Below the pieces are notes generated by a model, which had not been told where the DNA came from, made no database searches, and was given only the letters and a program-made list of their open reading frames with translations. From Herbaspirillum sp. meg3 (GTDB taxonomy: Bacteria > Pseudomonadota > Gammaproteobacteria > Burkholderiales > Burkholderiaceae_D): a DNA stretch of 64,000 nt. The stretch lies in NCBI RefSeq assembly GCF_002257565.1, contig NZ_CP022736.1:682001-746000 (forward strand). The letters are read 5' to 3'. Shown here piece after piece: positions 17,321 through 26,236 of this stretch. Position 1 is the stretch's first letter, and the number at the start of each line of letters is the position of its first letter. The position numbers were made by a program, and so were the translations under genes.

Positions 17321-17943
17321 TGCAGACTTCTCGACAATGCGTCGCTGTTCTCGCTGGAGTTGGTTGCCGTAGCACCCCGGTGATAGCTCACCGCCACGAC
17401 GTCCATGACGACAGCGCCGTCGCTATTCATCGCGAGCTGCAAGTCGTTCAACGTGACCATGTATGGCATGGCCGCGACGTCGGCAGTGAAACTTCCCAGC
17501 GCGTGATAGTCGCCGCTCAGTCGCATGCCGATGGCGTAGCTTGTGTAGTCTGGGTTGATCTCCACCTGTCCGGGTCTGATGGATTCAAGCATCAAGCCAT
17601 GCATTCGTGCTGCTGCCGCGATGTCTTGCAGCAGTGTGTTGCGTTCTTCCTGCGCGACGAGATGCTGCTGCAATTGGCGTAGTGCATCGTCCGCTTGCTG
17701 TTGCTGTTGATGCAGGACCGGCAAGCTGGCAGCGGTGTTGATTTTGCTTGCGTAGGTGTCTTTCAGCGCTTGTTTTTCCTGCTCATATCTGTCCATGCGA
17801 GCCATGTCGGGTTGCAAATGGAAATGCCATCCCAATAAAACGACTAGCGCCAATGCGCCGATGCAGGTCAGGGCTTGCCCGAACCACGGCCATTCTGCGG
17901 GATGTCCCGCAGGTAAAAAATGTTCCGGTCGCAAGCTGATCAT
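17317..17943 (-). CDS. pilO: Type IV pilus assembly protein PilO
   Basis: A 208-residue single-pass membrane protein: a short cytoplasmic tail, a membrane helix at about 20-40 (ALTCIGALALVVLLGWHF), a coiled coil (YEQEKQALKDTYASK to LQQHLVAQEERN) and a ferredoxin-like periplasmic domain. The same frame is open much further upstream, but that stretch overlaps pilN out of frame and has no protein character. The ATG at 17943 overlaps the pilN stop by ATGA and gives the family N-terminus. It pairs with PilN as the alignment scaffold. Confidence 0.9.
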   Translation of the reverse strand: MISLRPEHFLPAGHPAEWPWFGQALTCIGALALVVLLGWHFHLQPDMARMDRYEQEKQALKDTYASKINTAASLPVLHQQQQQADDALRQLQQHLVAQEERNTLLQDIAAAARMHGLMLESIRPGQVEINPDYTSYAIGMRLSGDYHALGSFTADVAAMPYMVTLNDLQLAMNSDGAVVMDVVAVSYHRGATATNSSENSDALSRSLQ

Positions 17944-18563
17944 TGCGCCGCTTTGCTGCCGTATGGGGGCAACGGCGATGATGCTGACAAGGGTAAGCTT
18001 GCTGTCCTTGTCATGATCTCTGCAGTGATGACAAAGCGATGAATAGTGCTTCCTGGAATGTCGCTCCCCGATTGCGGATGTGCGGCGCTGATTTCCGTCA
18101 GCGCGACATGCGTGAGCATGCCGCCGTGAAGATTTGCGACGAACTGCAAGATGTCCGCAGGTGTAGAAGCGTTGCCGCTGAGCGTGAGGTGTGCGGCTTG
18201 CTGTTGCAAAGTCTGCAGATGCACGCTGGATGGCGTCTGGTCTGCCAGCGTTTGCAGTAGCTGAGTCGTCTGATTTTGTCGCAGGCGTAGCGTCATCATT
18301 GTTTGTCTTCGCTGCGTCAGGTCGGCAATTCTTGCTTGCAGGATTCTGGCATCGTTCAATTCCGTATCGAGCTTGCCGTGTTCCAGTTGAAGTGTTTGCA
18401 CAAGCAGGCTTTGTTGCGTGACCTGGTGATCGAGAATCATCCCGATAGCCAGCACGGCGATTACACCGGTCAGCATGAAGCCGCCTAACCACCCATAGAA
18501 ACGCTGTTGCCGTGCCTTCTTCTCGATATGTCGATGTGGAAGGAAGTTGAGTTTTACTATCAT
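17940..18563 (-). CDS. pilN: Type IV pilus assembly protein PilN
   Basis: A 207-residue inner-membrane protein. The cytoplasmic N-terminus IVKLNFLPHR, the segment that docks on PilM, is present. A membrane helix follows at about 25-45, then a coiled coil (LQLEHGKLDTELNDARILQARIADLTQRR) and the periplasmic fold. It overlaps pilM upstream and pilO downstream by four bases. The PilM-binding tail is retained although PilM itself is shortened. Confidence 0.9.
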   Translation of the reverse strand: MIVKLNFLPHRHIEKKARQQRFYGWLGGFMLTGVIAVLAIGMILDHQVTQQSLLVQTLQLEHGKLDTELNDARILQARIADLTQRRQTMMTLRLRQNQTTQLLQTLADQTPSSVHLQTLQQQAAHLTLSGNASTPADILQFVANLHGGMLTHVALTEISAAHPQSGSDIPGSTIHRFVITAEIMTRTASLPLSASSPLPPYGSKAAQ

Positions 18564-19300
18564 TCAAACCCTCGCAACGCCAGTCCACAAGCGACCAGAT
18601 AAACGGGAGCCTCCGCATGCAATTGTGCGGGATCGATGCCGGCCGCAAGGGTCATACCGGCAAACGGGTTTGGTATCTGGCTTACATCGCCGATGGGTTG
18701 CCGGCTGGGGGCGGCACTATCGTTTGTCGTGATGCTTGCACCGGCGAACTGCAATGCCCTTTGCCTCGCGTAAATTTCGGCATCGGCGACGGTTGTGCGA
18801 AGGCCGAGCGATTCTGCAACAGCCACGCGGTCTTCAACGCAGTCTCTGCGCGCTGCGGCGACCAGCATAGTGATCTGATCGGAAGTCGTTGTCGGCGGAC
18901 CCATGGTACAAAAATCGATGCACGCGTCGGCAACGTCATAGCCCAGCAAAGCGGTGATGTGTTCTTCTGCAAGTTTCTCCCGCTGACTTTCGCTATTCGC
19001 CTGATCCGTCGGGAAGATATGGACGGTTACTGCGCTGGAGGGAATGCCGATTGCGGCATTGTCTGCCTTGAAGTTCAATCGTTGCCACAAACGGTGCGCT
19101 GCGGCCATGACGTGCTCAAGATCGTGAATGTCGTCGTCGTCGACGGCCCCATCGATGAGATGTTCACTGCCATAGTTTTGCAGGTTGAAAGTGCCCACCT
19201 TGTTGCGAGACAGCTCCACAATGCGCACGGCTTCGCGGCCGATATCGATGCCGACGAAGCGGGAGTTTCGCAGCCGGAGGCGCCGCACGAGCTCAATCAC
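18560..19300 (-). CDS. pilM: Type IV pilus assembly protein PilM, shortened internally
   Basis: An actin-like cytoplasmic ATPase family member. It has 246 residues where about 350 is normal. The N-terminal part is good (RFVGIDIGREAVRIVELSR, then the 1C/SHS2 region to RTTVADAEIYARQRAL), and the extreme C-terminus IPNPFAGM...YLVACGLALRGFE is also good. The stretch between, normally holding the DIGA phosphate loop, the GG(R)QLT region and the LAGG motif, is absent. About 110 residues appear to have been lost in frame. ATP binding is therefore unlikely. It is the first gene of pilMNOPQ, divergent from mrcA. Confidence 0.82.
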   Translation of the reverse strand: MIELVRRLRLRNSRFVGIDIGREAVRIVELSRNKVGTFNLQNYGSEHLIDGAVDDDDIHDLEHVMAAAHRLWQRLNFKADNAAIGIPSSAVTVHIFPTDQANSESQREKLAEEHITALLGYDVADACIDFCTMGPPTTTSDQITMLVAAARRDCVEDRVAVAESLGLRTTVADAEIYARQRALQFAGASITTNDSAAPSRQPIGDVSQIPNPFAGMTLAAGIDPAQLHAEAPVYLVACGLALRGFE

Positions 19301-19678
19301 GCTGACTTTCCACAGGTTTGGGGTTTTTTATCAACACGATCAAGGCAATCAAGGTAAGCAGGGGGAACCGGACGATGATGGTAAATAATTATCATTATTG
19401 CAACATGCGGCATCCTAGCAACAAGATTTATTGTCTGTAAAGAAATTTTCTTTCAAGTAATAAAAATCGTTTTACAAGACAAAAGAGAAACTTATTGTCG
19501 AAAATGCTCTCAGAACACCGGTTCTCATCCGCCGTCGCGTCGGCAAGTGCATGTCGGCGCTCTGCCCGGATCGGGATTCCTCTCGATTGCCGGACGATTG
19601 CTAAGCAATTGCCGGATTTCCCCTCCTTGCAAGTCGTTATAATGCGAGGATTGTCTTTCTCAAGCCCAGCCTCAACGC
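19301..19678. promoter_or_regulatory. Divergent promoter region of pilM and mrcA, with a Fur-box-like site
   Basis: A 378-base gap without a gene. On the minus strand the 19-mer at 19381-19399 (AATAATGATAATTATTTAC) matches the Fur consensus GATAATGATAATCATTATC at 15 of 19 positions. It lies about 80 bases before pilM, between a TTGCAA and a CATCAT that could be the promoter boxes. On the plus strand TATAAT at 19638-19643 is a good -10 box for mrcA, with no clear -35. mrcA has no obvious ribosome site. Confidence 0.45.
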
Positions 19679-22099
19679 ATGACCACCCCTGAAAACAACG
19701 GCAAAGCGCCAACTCCAGCTCCTGCTGGCGCGCCTGGCCCTGAACCAACAACTCCTGCCGCTGCTCCCAAGACCAAGAAACGTTTGCATCCGGTCATCCG
19801 TATTTTGCTGGGGACGGTTGGCACGCTGGTGGCGCTGGTGCTTATGGCAGTGCTCGTGCTGGGGTTTGTGGTGACGCTGGCCTATCCGAAGCTGCCGGAT
19901 CTCGATTCGCTGACCGACTATCGCCCCAAGATCCCGCTGCGGGTGTTCTCTGCTGATGGCGTGCTGATCGGTGAGTTTGGCGAAGAGCGCCGCAACCTTG
20001 TGCATATCAAAGATATTCCGGACATCATGAAAAAGGCCGTGCTGGCGATCGAAGATGATCGTTTCTACGAGCACGGCGGCGTCGACTATCAAGGTATCGT
20101 GCGCGCCAGCTTCGCCAATCTGTCGGGCGGCAGTGGTGGCGCCAGTACGATCACGCAACAGGTGGCGCGTAACTTCTTCCTGACCAGCAACGAGCCGACG
20201 TTCTTGCAAAAGGCGTCGCGCAAATTCCTCTACGAAATTCCACTGGCCTGGAAGATCGAGCGCAATCTGACCAAGGATCAGATCCTTGAGGTCTACATGA
20301 ATCAGATTTACCTCGGCCAGCGTGCGTATGGTTTTTCCTCTGCTGCGCAGATTTATTTCGGTAAATCACTCAAGGAACTGACCATCGCTGAATCGGCCAT
20401 GCTGGCAGGTCTGCCGAAAGCGCCATCGGCCTATAACCCGGTCGTCAATCCCAAGCGTGCCCATGCGCGTCAGCAATATATCCTGCTGCGCATGCGTCAG
20501 CTCGGTTACATCACCGACCAGCAATATACGCAGGCCAAGGACGAAGAGCTGAAGGTCAAGACCGACAGCACCGCGTTTGGTGTGCATGCCGAGTACGTTT
20601 CTGAAATGGCGCGCCAATTGGTCTACGCACAATTCAAGGATGATACGTACACGCGTGGCCTGAACGTGTTCACCACGATCACCAAAGCGGATCAGGACGC
20701 CGCCTATCTGGCGCTGCGCCGCGGCATCATCGACTATGAGCGCCGCCACGGCTATCGCGGTCCGGAAGGCTACATGGAGATTCCGACCACCTCCAAGGAA
20801 GAGGCCGACGACGCGATTGAGTCTGAGCTGGCCGATCATCCCGACAGCGACGATCTGGTTGCCGCGGTGGTACTGGAAGCGACCACCAAGGAAATCACCG
20901 CGGTATTGGCAACCGGTGACGAGATCAAGATTTCCGGTTCCGGCCTCGGTTTTGCCGGCAACCTGCTGAGCGAAAAAGCGCCTCCACAGAAGAAGATCAA
21001 GCGCGGCGCCATTATTCGCGTCTTCCAGGATGGCAAGAACTGGATCGTCACGCAGATGCCTGAAGTTGAGTCGGCTTTCGTTTCCGTCAATCCGAATGAC
21101 GGTGCGGTGCGTGCCCTGGTGGGTGGCTTCGACTTCAATCGCAATAAATTCAATCACGTGATTCAGGCGTGGCGCCAGCCGGGTTCATCGTTCAAGCCTT
21201 TCATCTATTCGTCATCGCTGGAGAAAGGTTTGTCGCCGGCCACCATCATCAATGATGCGCCCTTGACCTTCACCCAGACTGGTGGCCAGGTATGGCAGCC
21301 GAAGAATTACGGCGGCAAGTTCGAAGGCCCGATCTCGATGCGTCGCGCGTTGCAAAAATCGATCAACCTGGTGTCGATTCGTATTCTTGAGCGCGTCGGC
21401 GTCAAGTACGCGCAGGAATACATCACGCGCTTCGGCTTTGATGCCGACAAGAATCCGCCTTACCTGACCTTGGCGCTGGGTGCCGGTGCGGTGACGCCGT
21501 TGCAGATGGTGGGTGCGTATTCGGTGTTCGCCAACGGCGGCTACAAGATCAATCCTTATCTGATCTCCAAGATCACCGACAACAACGGCAACACCCTGTC
21601 CGAAGCGCAACCCGCCAAGTCCGGCGACGAGGCCAACCGTGTCATTGATGCGCGGAACGCCTTTGTGATGGATAGCATGCTGCGCGACGTCGTGCGTCAC
21701 GGCACTGCGGTCAAGGCCTTGTCGCTCAAGCGTACCGACCTCGCAGGCAAGACCGGCACCACCAATGATTCGATGGATGCCTGGTTTGCCGGTTATCAAC
21801 CGAATCTGGTGGGTATCGCATGGATGGGCTACGACCAACCGAAGAGCCTGGGTGATCGCGAAACCGGCGGTGGCCTGGCCCTGCCGATCTGGATCAGCTA
21901 CATGCAGAAGGCGCTCAAGGATGCGCCGATGGTCGATCGCACTGTGCCGAGCGGTCTGATTGAGTCGGGCGGCGAGTACTACTACTCGGAATATCCTCCG
22001 AACGCCAGTGTGCGCGATCTTGGTATGGGCGACCATGGTGCGACGGCGTCGCCGGAAGAGGAAAAAGCCAAAAACCAGATGAAGAACGAGTTGTTCTGA
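19679..22099 (+). CDS. mrcA: Penicillin-binding protein 1A (bifunctional transglycosylase/transpeptidase)
   Basis: An 806-residue class A PBP. The cytoplasmic tail is Pro/Ala-rich, and a membrane anchor lies at about 40-62. Glycosyltransferase motifs are IEDDRFYEHGGVD, GGASTITQQVARN and QIYLGQRAYGFSSAA. The OB-like insert follows. The transpeptidase site has SSFK (about 503), SIN (about 561) and KTGTT (about 690). It polymerises and cross-links peptidoglycan in the periplasm. The divergent arrangement with pilM is typical of beta- and gammaproteobacteria. Confidence 0.95.
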   Translation: MTTPENNGKAPTPAPAGAPGPEPTTPAAAPKTKKRLHPVIRILLGTVGTLVALVLMAVLVLGFVVTLAYPKLPDLDSLTDYRPKIPLRVFSADGVLIGEFGEERRNLVHIKDIPDIMKKAVLAIEDDRFYEHGGVDYQGIVRASFANLSGGSGGASTITQQVARNFFLTSNEPTFLQKASRKFLYEIPLAWKIERNLTKDQILEVYMNQIYLGQRAYGFSSAAQIYFGKSLKELTIAESAMLAGLPKAPSAYNPVVNPKRAHARQQYILLRMRQLGYITDQQYTQAKDEELKVKTDSTAFGVHAEYVSEMARQLVYAQFKDDTYTRGLNVFTTITKADQDAAYLALRRGIIDYERRHGYRGPEGYMEIPTTSKEEADDAIESELADHPDSDDLVAAVVLEATTKEITAVLATGDEIKISGSGLGFAGNLLSEKAPPQKKIKRGAIIRVFQDGKNWIVTQMPEVESAFVSVNPNDGAVRALVGGFDFNRNKFNHVIQAWRQPGSSFKPFIYSSSLEKGLSPATIINDAPLTFTQTGGQVWQPKNYGGKFEGPISMRRALQKSINLVSIRILERVGVKYAQEYITRFGFDADKNPPYLTLALGAGAVTPLQMVGAYSVFANGGYKINPYLISKITDNNGNTLSEAQPAKSGDEANRVIDARNAFVMDSMLRDVVRHGTAVKALSLKRTDLAGKTGTTNDSMDAWFAGYQPNLVGIAWMGYDQPKSLGDRETGGGLALPIWISYMQKALKDAPMVDRTVPSGLIESGGEYYYSEYPPNASVRDLGMGDHGATASPEEEKAKNQMKNELF

Positions 22100-22151
22100 T
22101 ACTGACTTGAGGACTGATTTGCTGTTGCGCCCCGAAAGCGCAGCAGCAAAG

Positions 22152-22191
22152 AAAAACGGCAGGCGGGGTGATCCCGATCCTGCCGTTTTTT
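22152..22191. terminator. Bidirectional intrinsic terminator between mrcA and queC
   Basis: AAAAACGGCAGG (22152-22163) pairs with CCTGCCGTTTTT (22179-22190), with A and T runs on the two sides. The flanking genes converge. Confidence 0.9.
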
Positions 22192-22220
22192 ATGCCTGCG
22201 AAAACTGTTTTGAGAACTGC

Positions 22221-22940
22221 TTACGCTGTTTGCGTGTACTGCTGATAACCACGCGCACGCAGGTCGCAAGCCGGGCAGGTGCCGCAGCCGTAGCCCCAGT
22301 CATGCAGCGCACCGCGCTCACCGAGGTAACAGGTGTGTGTGTCCGAACGGATCAGATCCACCAGCGTTTGCCCGCCGAGTTCGTTGGCCAGACGCCAGGT
22401 TGCCGCCTTGTCGATCCACATCAGCGGTGTCTCAACTTTCAACTTCGTCGCCATGCCAAGATTCAGCGCGACTTGCAGCGCCTTCATCGTGTCGTCACGG
22501 CAATCCGGATAGCCGGAAAAATCCGTCTCGCACATGCCGCCGACCAGAACATCCAGCCCTCGCCGATAGGCTACGGTCGCAGCTACCGTCATGAAGAGCA
22601 GATTGCGTCCCGGTACGAAGGTATTCGGCAACCCATTTTCCTGCATCGAGATGGCGACGTCGCGCGTCAACGCCGTATCGGAAATATCGCTGATCAGCGA
22701 GAGATCGATCATGTGGTCTTCGCCGAGTTTCTTTTGCCATTCAGGCGAGAAGCCGCGCATTTTTTCCAGCAGCGTTGGCCGTACTTTCAGTTCAATGGCA
22801 TGACGCTGGCCGTAGTCGAACCCAATGGTTTCGACTTTGTCGTAGCGTGACAAGGCCCAGGCCAGGCAAGTGGTGGAGTCCTGGCCGCCGCTGAACAATA
22901 CCAGCGCGCGATGCGAGAGAGAGGGACGGGGAGTGTTCAT
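22221..22940 (-). CDS. queC: 7-cyano-7-deazaguanine synthase QueC
   Basis: About 239 residues. It makes preQ0 from 7-carboxy-7-deazaguanine with ATP and ammonia in queuosine synthesis. The N-terminal PP-loop reads LVLFSGGQDSTTCLAWAL. The C-terminal zinc site shows Cys at DTHTCYLG and then CGTCPACDLR. An ATG exists seven codons earlier (22961), but the ATG at 22940 has GGAA nine bases before it and fits family length better. It is followed by the bidirectional terminator and stands alone. Confidence 0.93.
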   Translation of the reverse strand: MNTPRPSLSHRALVLFSGGQDSTTCLAWALSRYDKVETIGFDYGQRHAIELKVRPTLLEKMRGFSPEWQKKLGEDHMIDLSLISDISDTALTRDVAISMQENGLPNTFVPGRNLLFMTVAATVAYRRGLDVLVGGMCETDFSGYPDCRDDTMKALQVALNLGMATKLKVETPLMWIDKAATWRLANELGGQTLVDLIRSDTHTCYLGERGALHDWGYGCGTCPACDLRARGYQQYTQTA

Positions 22941-22973
22941 GTTGTTGTTTCCGACATTCATCTTTTTTAAATC

Positions 22974-23777
22974 TTAACCGGGTTTCTTGTTAACGTTGTC
23001 CAGCGTCTGTTCGATGAAATCGCCATCTGGATCGGTAAAGCGCAAGCGTGCAGGATACCAGTCCGCCGAGGGGGCAAGCCAGATATCCAGCTTTTGTCCC
23101 TTGTCGTCCGGCGGCGGTGCGCGCAGCACGTGGACGGCGTTGAGTTCACCTTGCTTGGTCTTGATCTTTTCACGGCCGACAACCTTGAAACTCCATTGTT
23201 CAGCATCCCGTGGGCCTGCGACAAAGAACAGCCATTCCGAGCCTGGCGTGAATTTGTCGGCATTGCCGCGGGCGACGGCGATCAGTTGCCAGATGATGCT
23301 GGCGCGATCCTGCTCGCCACCTTTCAGCGGATAGGTTTCGGCCGATTGCGTAAAGTTGATGGCGTTGGTTTCGCGATTGAACGTCGTGGTCGATGCTTCG
23401 CGGCGGAAGCGTTTGTCGACGAAACGTGTCGGCGCCAGACCATAGCTGTCGATGTCGCCTTCACTGGTGGTTTCGAGAATTTTCCCCAGCATCATGGCGC
23501 GGGTTTCCGTCGTCACGATGTACTTGGCGCCGCTGTTATTCCATTTGACCAGCGCTTCGCCGTTGACTTGCAGGCCACTTTGCTTGGCCTCGATGTTGTA
23601 GTGGAGTTCGGCCGACGGCGGCAGGCTGACCTTGCGCTTGATCACTGGATGTTCGGCTGGATCTGCGGCCAGCGCCGTGGCGGGGGAAATAGCGACAGCA
23701 GCGCTCGTCAGGAGCAGAGTGCAAAGCAGCCGCGAGAGTGTGCGGATTGCGCGGCGCGTGAAGGTAGATATCAGCAT
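22974..23777 (-). CDS. DUF3108 domain-containing exported protein
   Basis: A 267-residue protein. A signal peptide of about 35 residues ends near ATALAADPAEH. The DUF3108 fold follows: PSAELHYNIEAKQSGLQVNGEALVKW, then RFVDKRFRREASTTTFN, GGEQDRASIIWQLIAVARG and DIWLAPSADWYPARLRFTDPDGDFIEQTL. The function of the family is unsettled; members are periplasmic or outer-membrane-associated. It follows a longer DUF3108 gene on the same strand with a 140-base gap, and the two share the GGEQDRASIIWQL and WYPARLRFT blocks. They are probable products of tandem duplication. Confidence 0.82.
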   Translation of the reverse strand: MLISTFTRRAIRTLSRLLCTLLLTSAAVAISPATALAADPAEHPVIKRKVSLPPSAELHYNIEAKQSGLQVNGEALVKWNNSGAKYIVTTETRAMMLGKILETTSEGDIDSYGLAPTRFVDKRFRREASTTTFNRETNAINFTQSAETYPLKGGEQDRASIIWQLIAVARGNADKFTPGSEWLFFVAGPRDAEQWSFKVVGREKIKTKQGELNAVHVLRAPPPDDKGQKLDIWLAPSADWYPARLRFTDPDGDFIEQTLDNVNKKPG

Positions 23778-23917
23778 GTGGATTCACTTGAAAATTCGAC
23801 AACTGTCCGGCGGGCAATCTGCTATTGCAGTGACATGGCGGGAGCTGTGCCTACGGTTTTTCGGAACGTGGCAGGAGCGAGGTGCGGTCTGTCGTAACCT
23901 CGGCCAAAAACCCTAGT

Positions 23918-25021
23918 TTACCGAGTTTTGAGATTGGACAACGACATCTCCAAATAATCCCCATTTGTTTCAGTGAACCTCAAACGCGCCGGATACCACT
24001 GCTTGTCGGGCGTCAGCCAGATGTCGAGCCGTTGATCGTAGGAGCCCGGGCGAGGCTGGCGTACGACGTGCCAGGCCTGGTGCGAGCCATCGTACAGGCG
24101 TATGTCTTCTTTGCCGACGATTTGCATGCGCCACACTTCGCCATCCCTCACGCCTGCGACGAACATGTCGACGACCGCACCGGGCGTGAACTTGGCGGCA
24201 TCGCCCCGTCCGATCGCGGCGAGCTGCCAGATGATGCTGGCGCGGTCCTGCTCACCACCGACACGCGGATACGTGGTAGTGGAGGACGAAAAACTCACGA
24301 GATTGCGTTCACGATTGAAATGCGTGTTGGTCGCCGGGCGATTGCGTTTCTTTTCCGTATAGATCTCGGGAGAGACACCGAATTCATTGAGGTCGCCCTG
24401 GCTGGTGTAGGTCAGGAAGGTGATCTTGGCGAACATGCGGACATAGACTTCGCCGTCAACGCTATAACGGTTGTTCCCGGCTTTCCAGGTTTGCGTGCTG
24501 GTGCCGTGCCAATCCAGATTGTCGAAAAAAGCGTGGACGTCGTATTCCAGGTCGGCAGATGGCGGCGGATCGAACTGATATTGCGTGCCTTGTTCTGTCT
24601 TTGTAGCGGTGTTGTCGGCGGTAGGGGCCGGCGCCGAGGCATCTGCCGCCGGCACTGCGGCAGCGGTTGCTTCGCCAGATGTCGGCCCGGGCTGTGCATC
24701 TGGAGCCAGCACCGAGGATGTCTCGACGACGGGATTTGCCGGTCCCTCCGTTGGCGGAGGTGCTTTTGCTGTCGGAGTCGGAGTCGGTCTCGGTCTTGGT
24801 GGTTTCTGTTTGGCTGCAACCGGCAGCGATACCGGTTGTTTCGGCTGTTCCAGCTGCACGAGTGTGACGTTCATGTCCGACGGCGCCTTATCGTCAGTCT
24901 TGGCGGCGTTGAACGAGGATTGGCCCCAATGGATCGCCAGCACATGCAGCAAGATGGTGAAGACGATCAGCGCCGCAATGCGCCATCGTCTGGTCGTAGG
25001 GAGAGCCTTTGTTTCTGTCAT
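23918..25021 (-). CDS. DUF3108 protein with TonB-like anchor and proline-rich linker
   Basis: About 367 residues. The N-terminus carries one membrane helix with an internal His (RIAALIVFTILLHVLAIHWG). A long Pro/Lys/Thr/Ala-rich linker follows (about 50-140, with KQKPPRPRPTPTPTAKAPPP), and then the DUF3108 domain from about 155 (ADLEYDVHAFFDNLDWHG to WYPARLRFTETNGDYLEMSL). The layout of anchor, stiff proline linker and periplasmic domain resembles TonB, but the C-terminal domain is DUF3108 and not TonB. The ATG at 25021 was preferred; an earlier in-frame ATG at 25093 would hide the membrane helix. Confidence 0.78.
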   Translation of the reverse strand: MTETKALPTTRRWRIAALIVFTILLHVLAIHWGQSSFNAAKTDDKAPSDMNVTLVQLEQPKQPVSLPVAAKQKPPRPRPTPTPTAKAPPPTEGPANPVVETSSVLAPDAQPGPTSGEATAAAVPAADASAPAPTADNTATKTEQGTQYQFDPPPSADLEYDVHAFFDNLDWHGTSTQTWKAGNNRYSVDGEVYVRMFAKITFLTYTSQGDLNEFGVSPEIYTEKKRNRPATNTHFNRERNLVSFSSSTTTYPRVGGEQDRASIIWQLAAIGRGDAAKFTPGAVVDMFVAGVRDGEVWRMQIVGKEDIRLYDGSHQAWHVVRQPRPGSYDQRLDIWLTPDKQWYPARLRFTETNGDYLEMSLSNLKTR

Positions 25022-25272
25022 GGCGTAAGTGTATCGCGGCTCTTGGATGGCGCCGTGTTTTACCGGATATGAATGCGGCAACGGGGAATTCAAACGACGT
25101 ACAATGCGATTTTTCGGTCGTGGCGTTTATCGTTGATGGCGAAGGCGTGTTTTCTTTCGTGGCGACATTGTTGCGCCGCATGAGTAAGGAGCGCATGATC
25201 AAGGCACTTTCTGCACAGCGGCGGCAGATATTTCAATTGAGCGCAAATTGCGTGTACCGATAGGAGACTGAA

Positions 25273-26097
25273 ATGCTGAATCACAACAACATGCCCGGTG
25301 CCGGATCGATTGCCGACACCATGGAATTCATGCGCAAAATGTGGGGCAGCATGGGCGCGCCGGCGATGGGCATACCGTCGTTGTCAGTCGAAGAAATCAA
25401 CAAAAAGATCTCCGATCTCAAAACCGTCGCGTCATGGCTGGAACTCAACATGAACATGCTGCGCGCGACTATTCAGACTCTTGAGGTACAAAGCGCAACG
25501 TTATCGACCTTGCAGGCGATGGGGGCGATTCTGACGCCGCGAGATGCCGATGATGCAGCTGCGGCAGCGAAGGCCGCCTCGCCATTCGGTTTTCCGAACT
25601 GGCCGCCGCAAGCGACAGAGCCACAGAAAGAAGATAAGAAGGAAACTCCACGCAGCGCTTCAGCTCCGCAGCCGGAACCTGCTGTAGAAGACGAAGAAGA
25701 CGAGGAAAGTGCCGACGAAGACATGCCGGAGGATTTGTCGGCAAAGGGCAAAGACGCCGCTGCGGAAGCCGAGGCAGGCCAGAATCCGATGCCTGCGCCG
25801 GATTTTCAGGCATCGATGGCGAATCCAAACGCCTGGTGGAATTTGTTGCAGGAGCAATTTCAGCAAGCCGTCGGCAATGTGCTTGCCGATCAGGTTCCTG
25901 CGGGGAAAGAGGCGACAAAATCCAAGCCCGCCACCAAGCCAGCCGGTAAGCCCGCACGCAAGGCGGCCAGCGCATCGGCAGGGCCGAAAAAAACAACAAA
26001 ACCCAAGGCTGAGGCCAAACCGCGAACACGCGCCAAATCGACTGTTGTACAATCTCGGCAATCCAAGCCAGCCTCCCGCAAGCCAAAATCCCCTTGA
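25273..26097 (+). CDS. phaM: PHA granule regulatory protein PhaM
   Basis: A 274-residue protein of the PhaM family, which activates PHA synthase and tethers storage granules to DNA. The conserved N-terminal part is present: IADTMEFMRKMWG, IPSLSVEEINKKISDLKTVASWLELNMNMLRATIQTLEVQ. The centre is acidic (EDEEDEESADEDMPED), and the C-terminal about 60 residues are a Lys/Ala/Pro histone-H1-like tail that would bind DNA. GGAGA lies 8 bases before the ATG. It stands alone; no phaC or phaP is in the window. Confidence 0.85.
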   Translation: MLNHNNMPGAGSIADTMEFMRKMWGSMGAPAMGIPSLSVEEINKKISDLKTVASWLELNMNMLRATIQTLEVQSATLSTLQAMGAILTPRDADDAAAAAKAASPFGFPNWPPQATEPQKEDKKETPRSASAPQPEPAVEDEEDEESADEDMPEDLSAKGKDAAAEAEAGQNPMPAPDFQASMANPNAWWNLLQEQFQQAVGNVLADQVPAGKEATKSKPATKPAGKPARKAASASAGPKKTTKPKAEAKPRTRAKSTVVQSRQSKPASRKPKSP

Positions 26098-26236
26098 TCG
26101 GCGCAAAACGACAACATTTGTGCGCAAATGTGCGTGACTTTCTTGCTTGTCATCATTCTGAAACCTAAGCGTTTTAGTATGGGGATGGGGAAAACTCTTG
26201 GTAAAATCAACAAGTTAAATCATAGGCAAGGTCAGA

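Noticed and set aside
17944..18648. Long N-terminal extension of the pilO frame
   Set aside because: It overlaps pilN and the end of pilM out of frame. The ATGA overlap at 17940-17943 and family length support the shorter PilO.
26114..26131. ACATTTG/CAAATGT hairpin after phaM as a terminator
   Set aside because: Stem of seven weak pairs and no T run; not enough to call.
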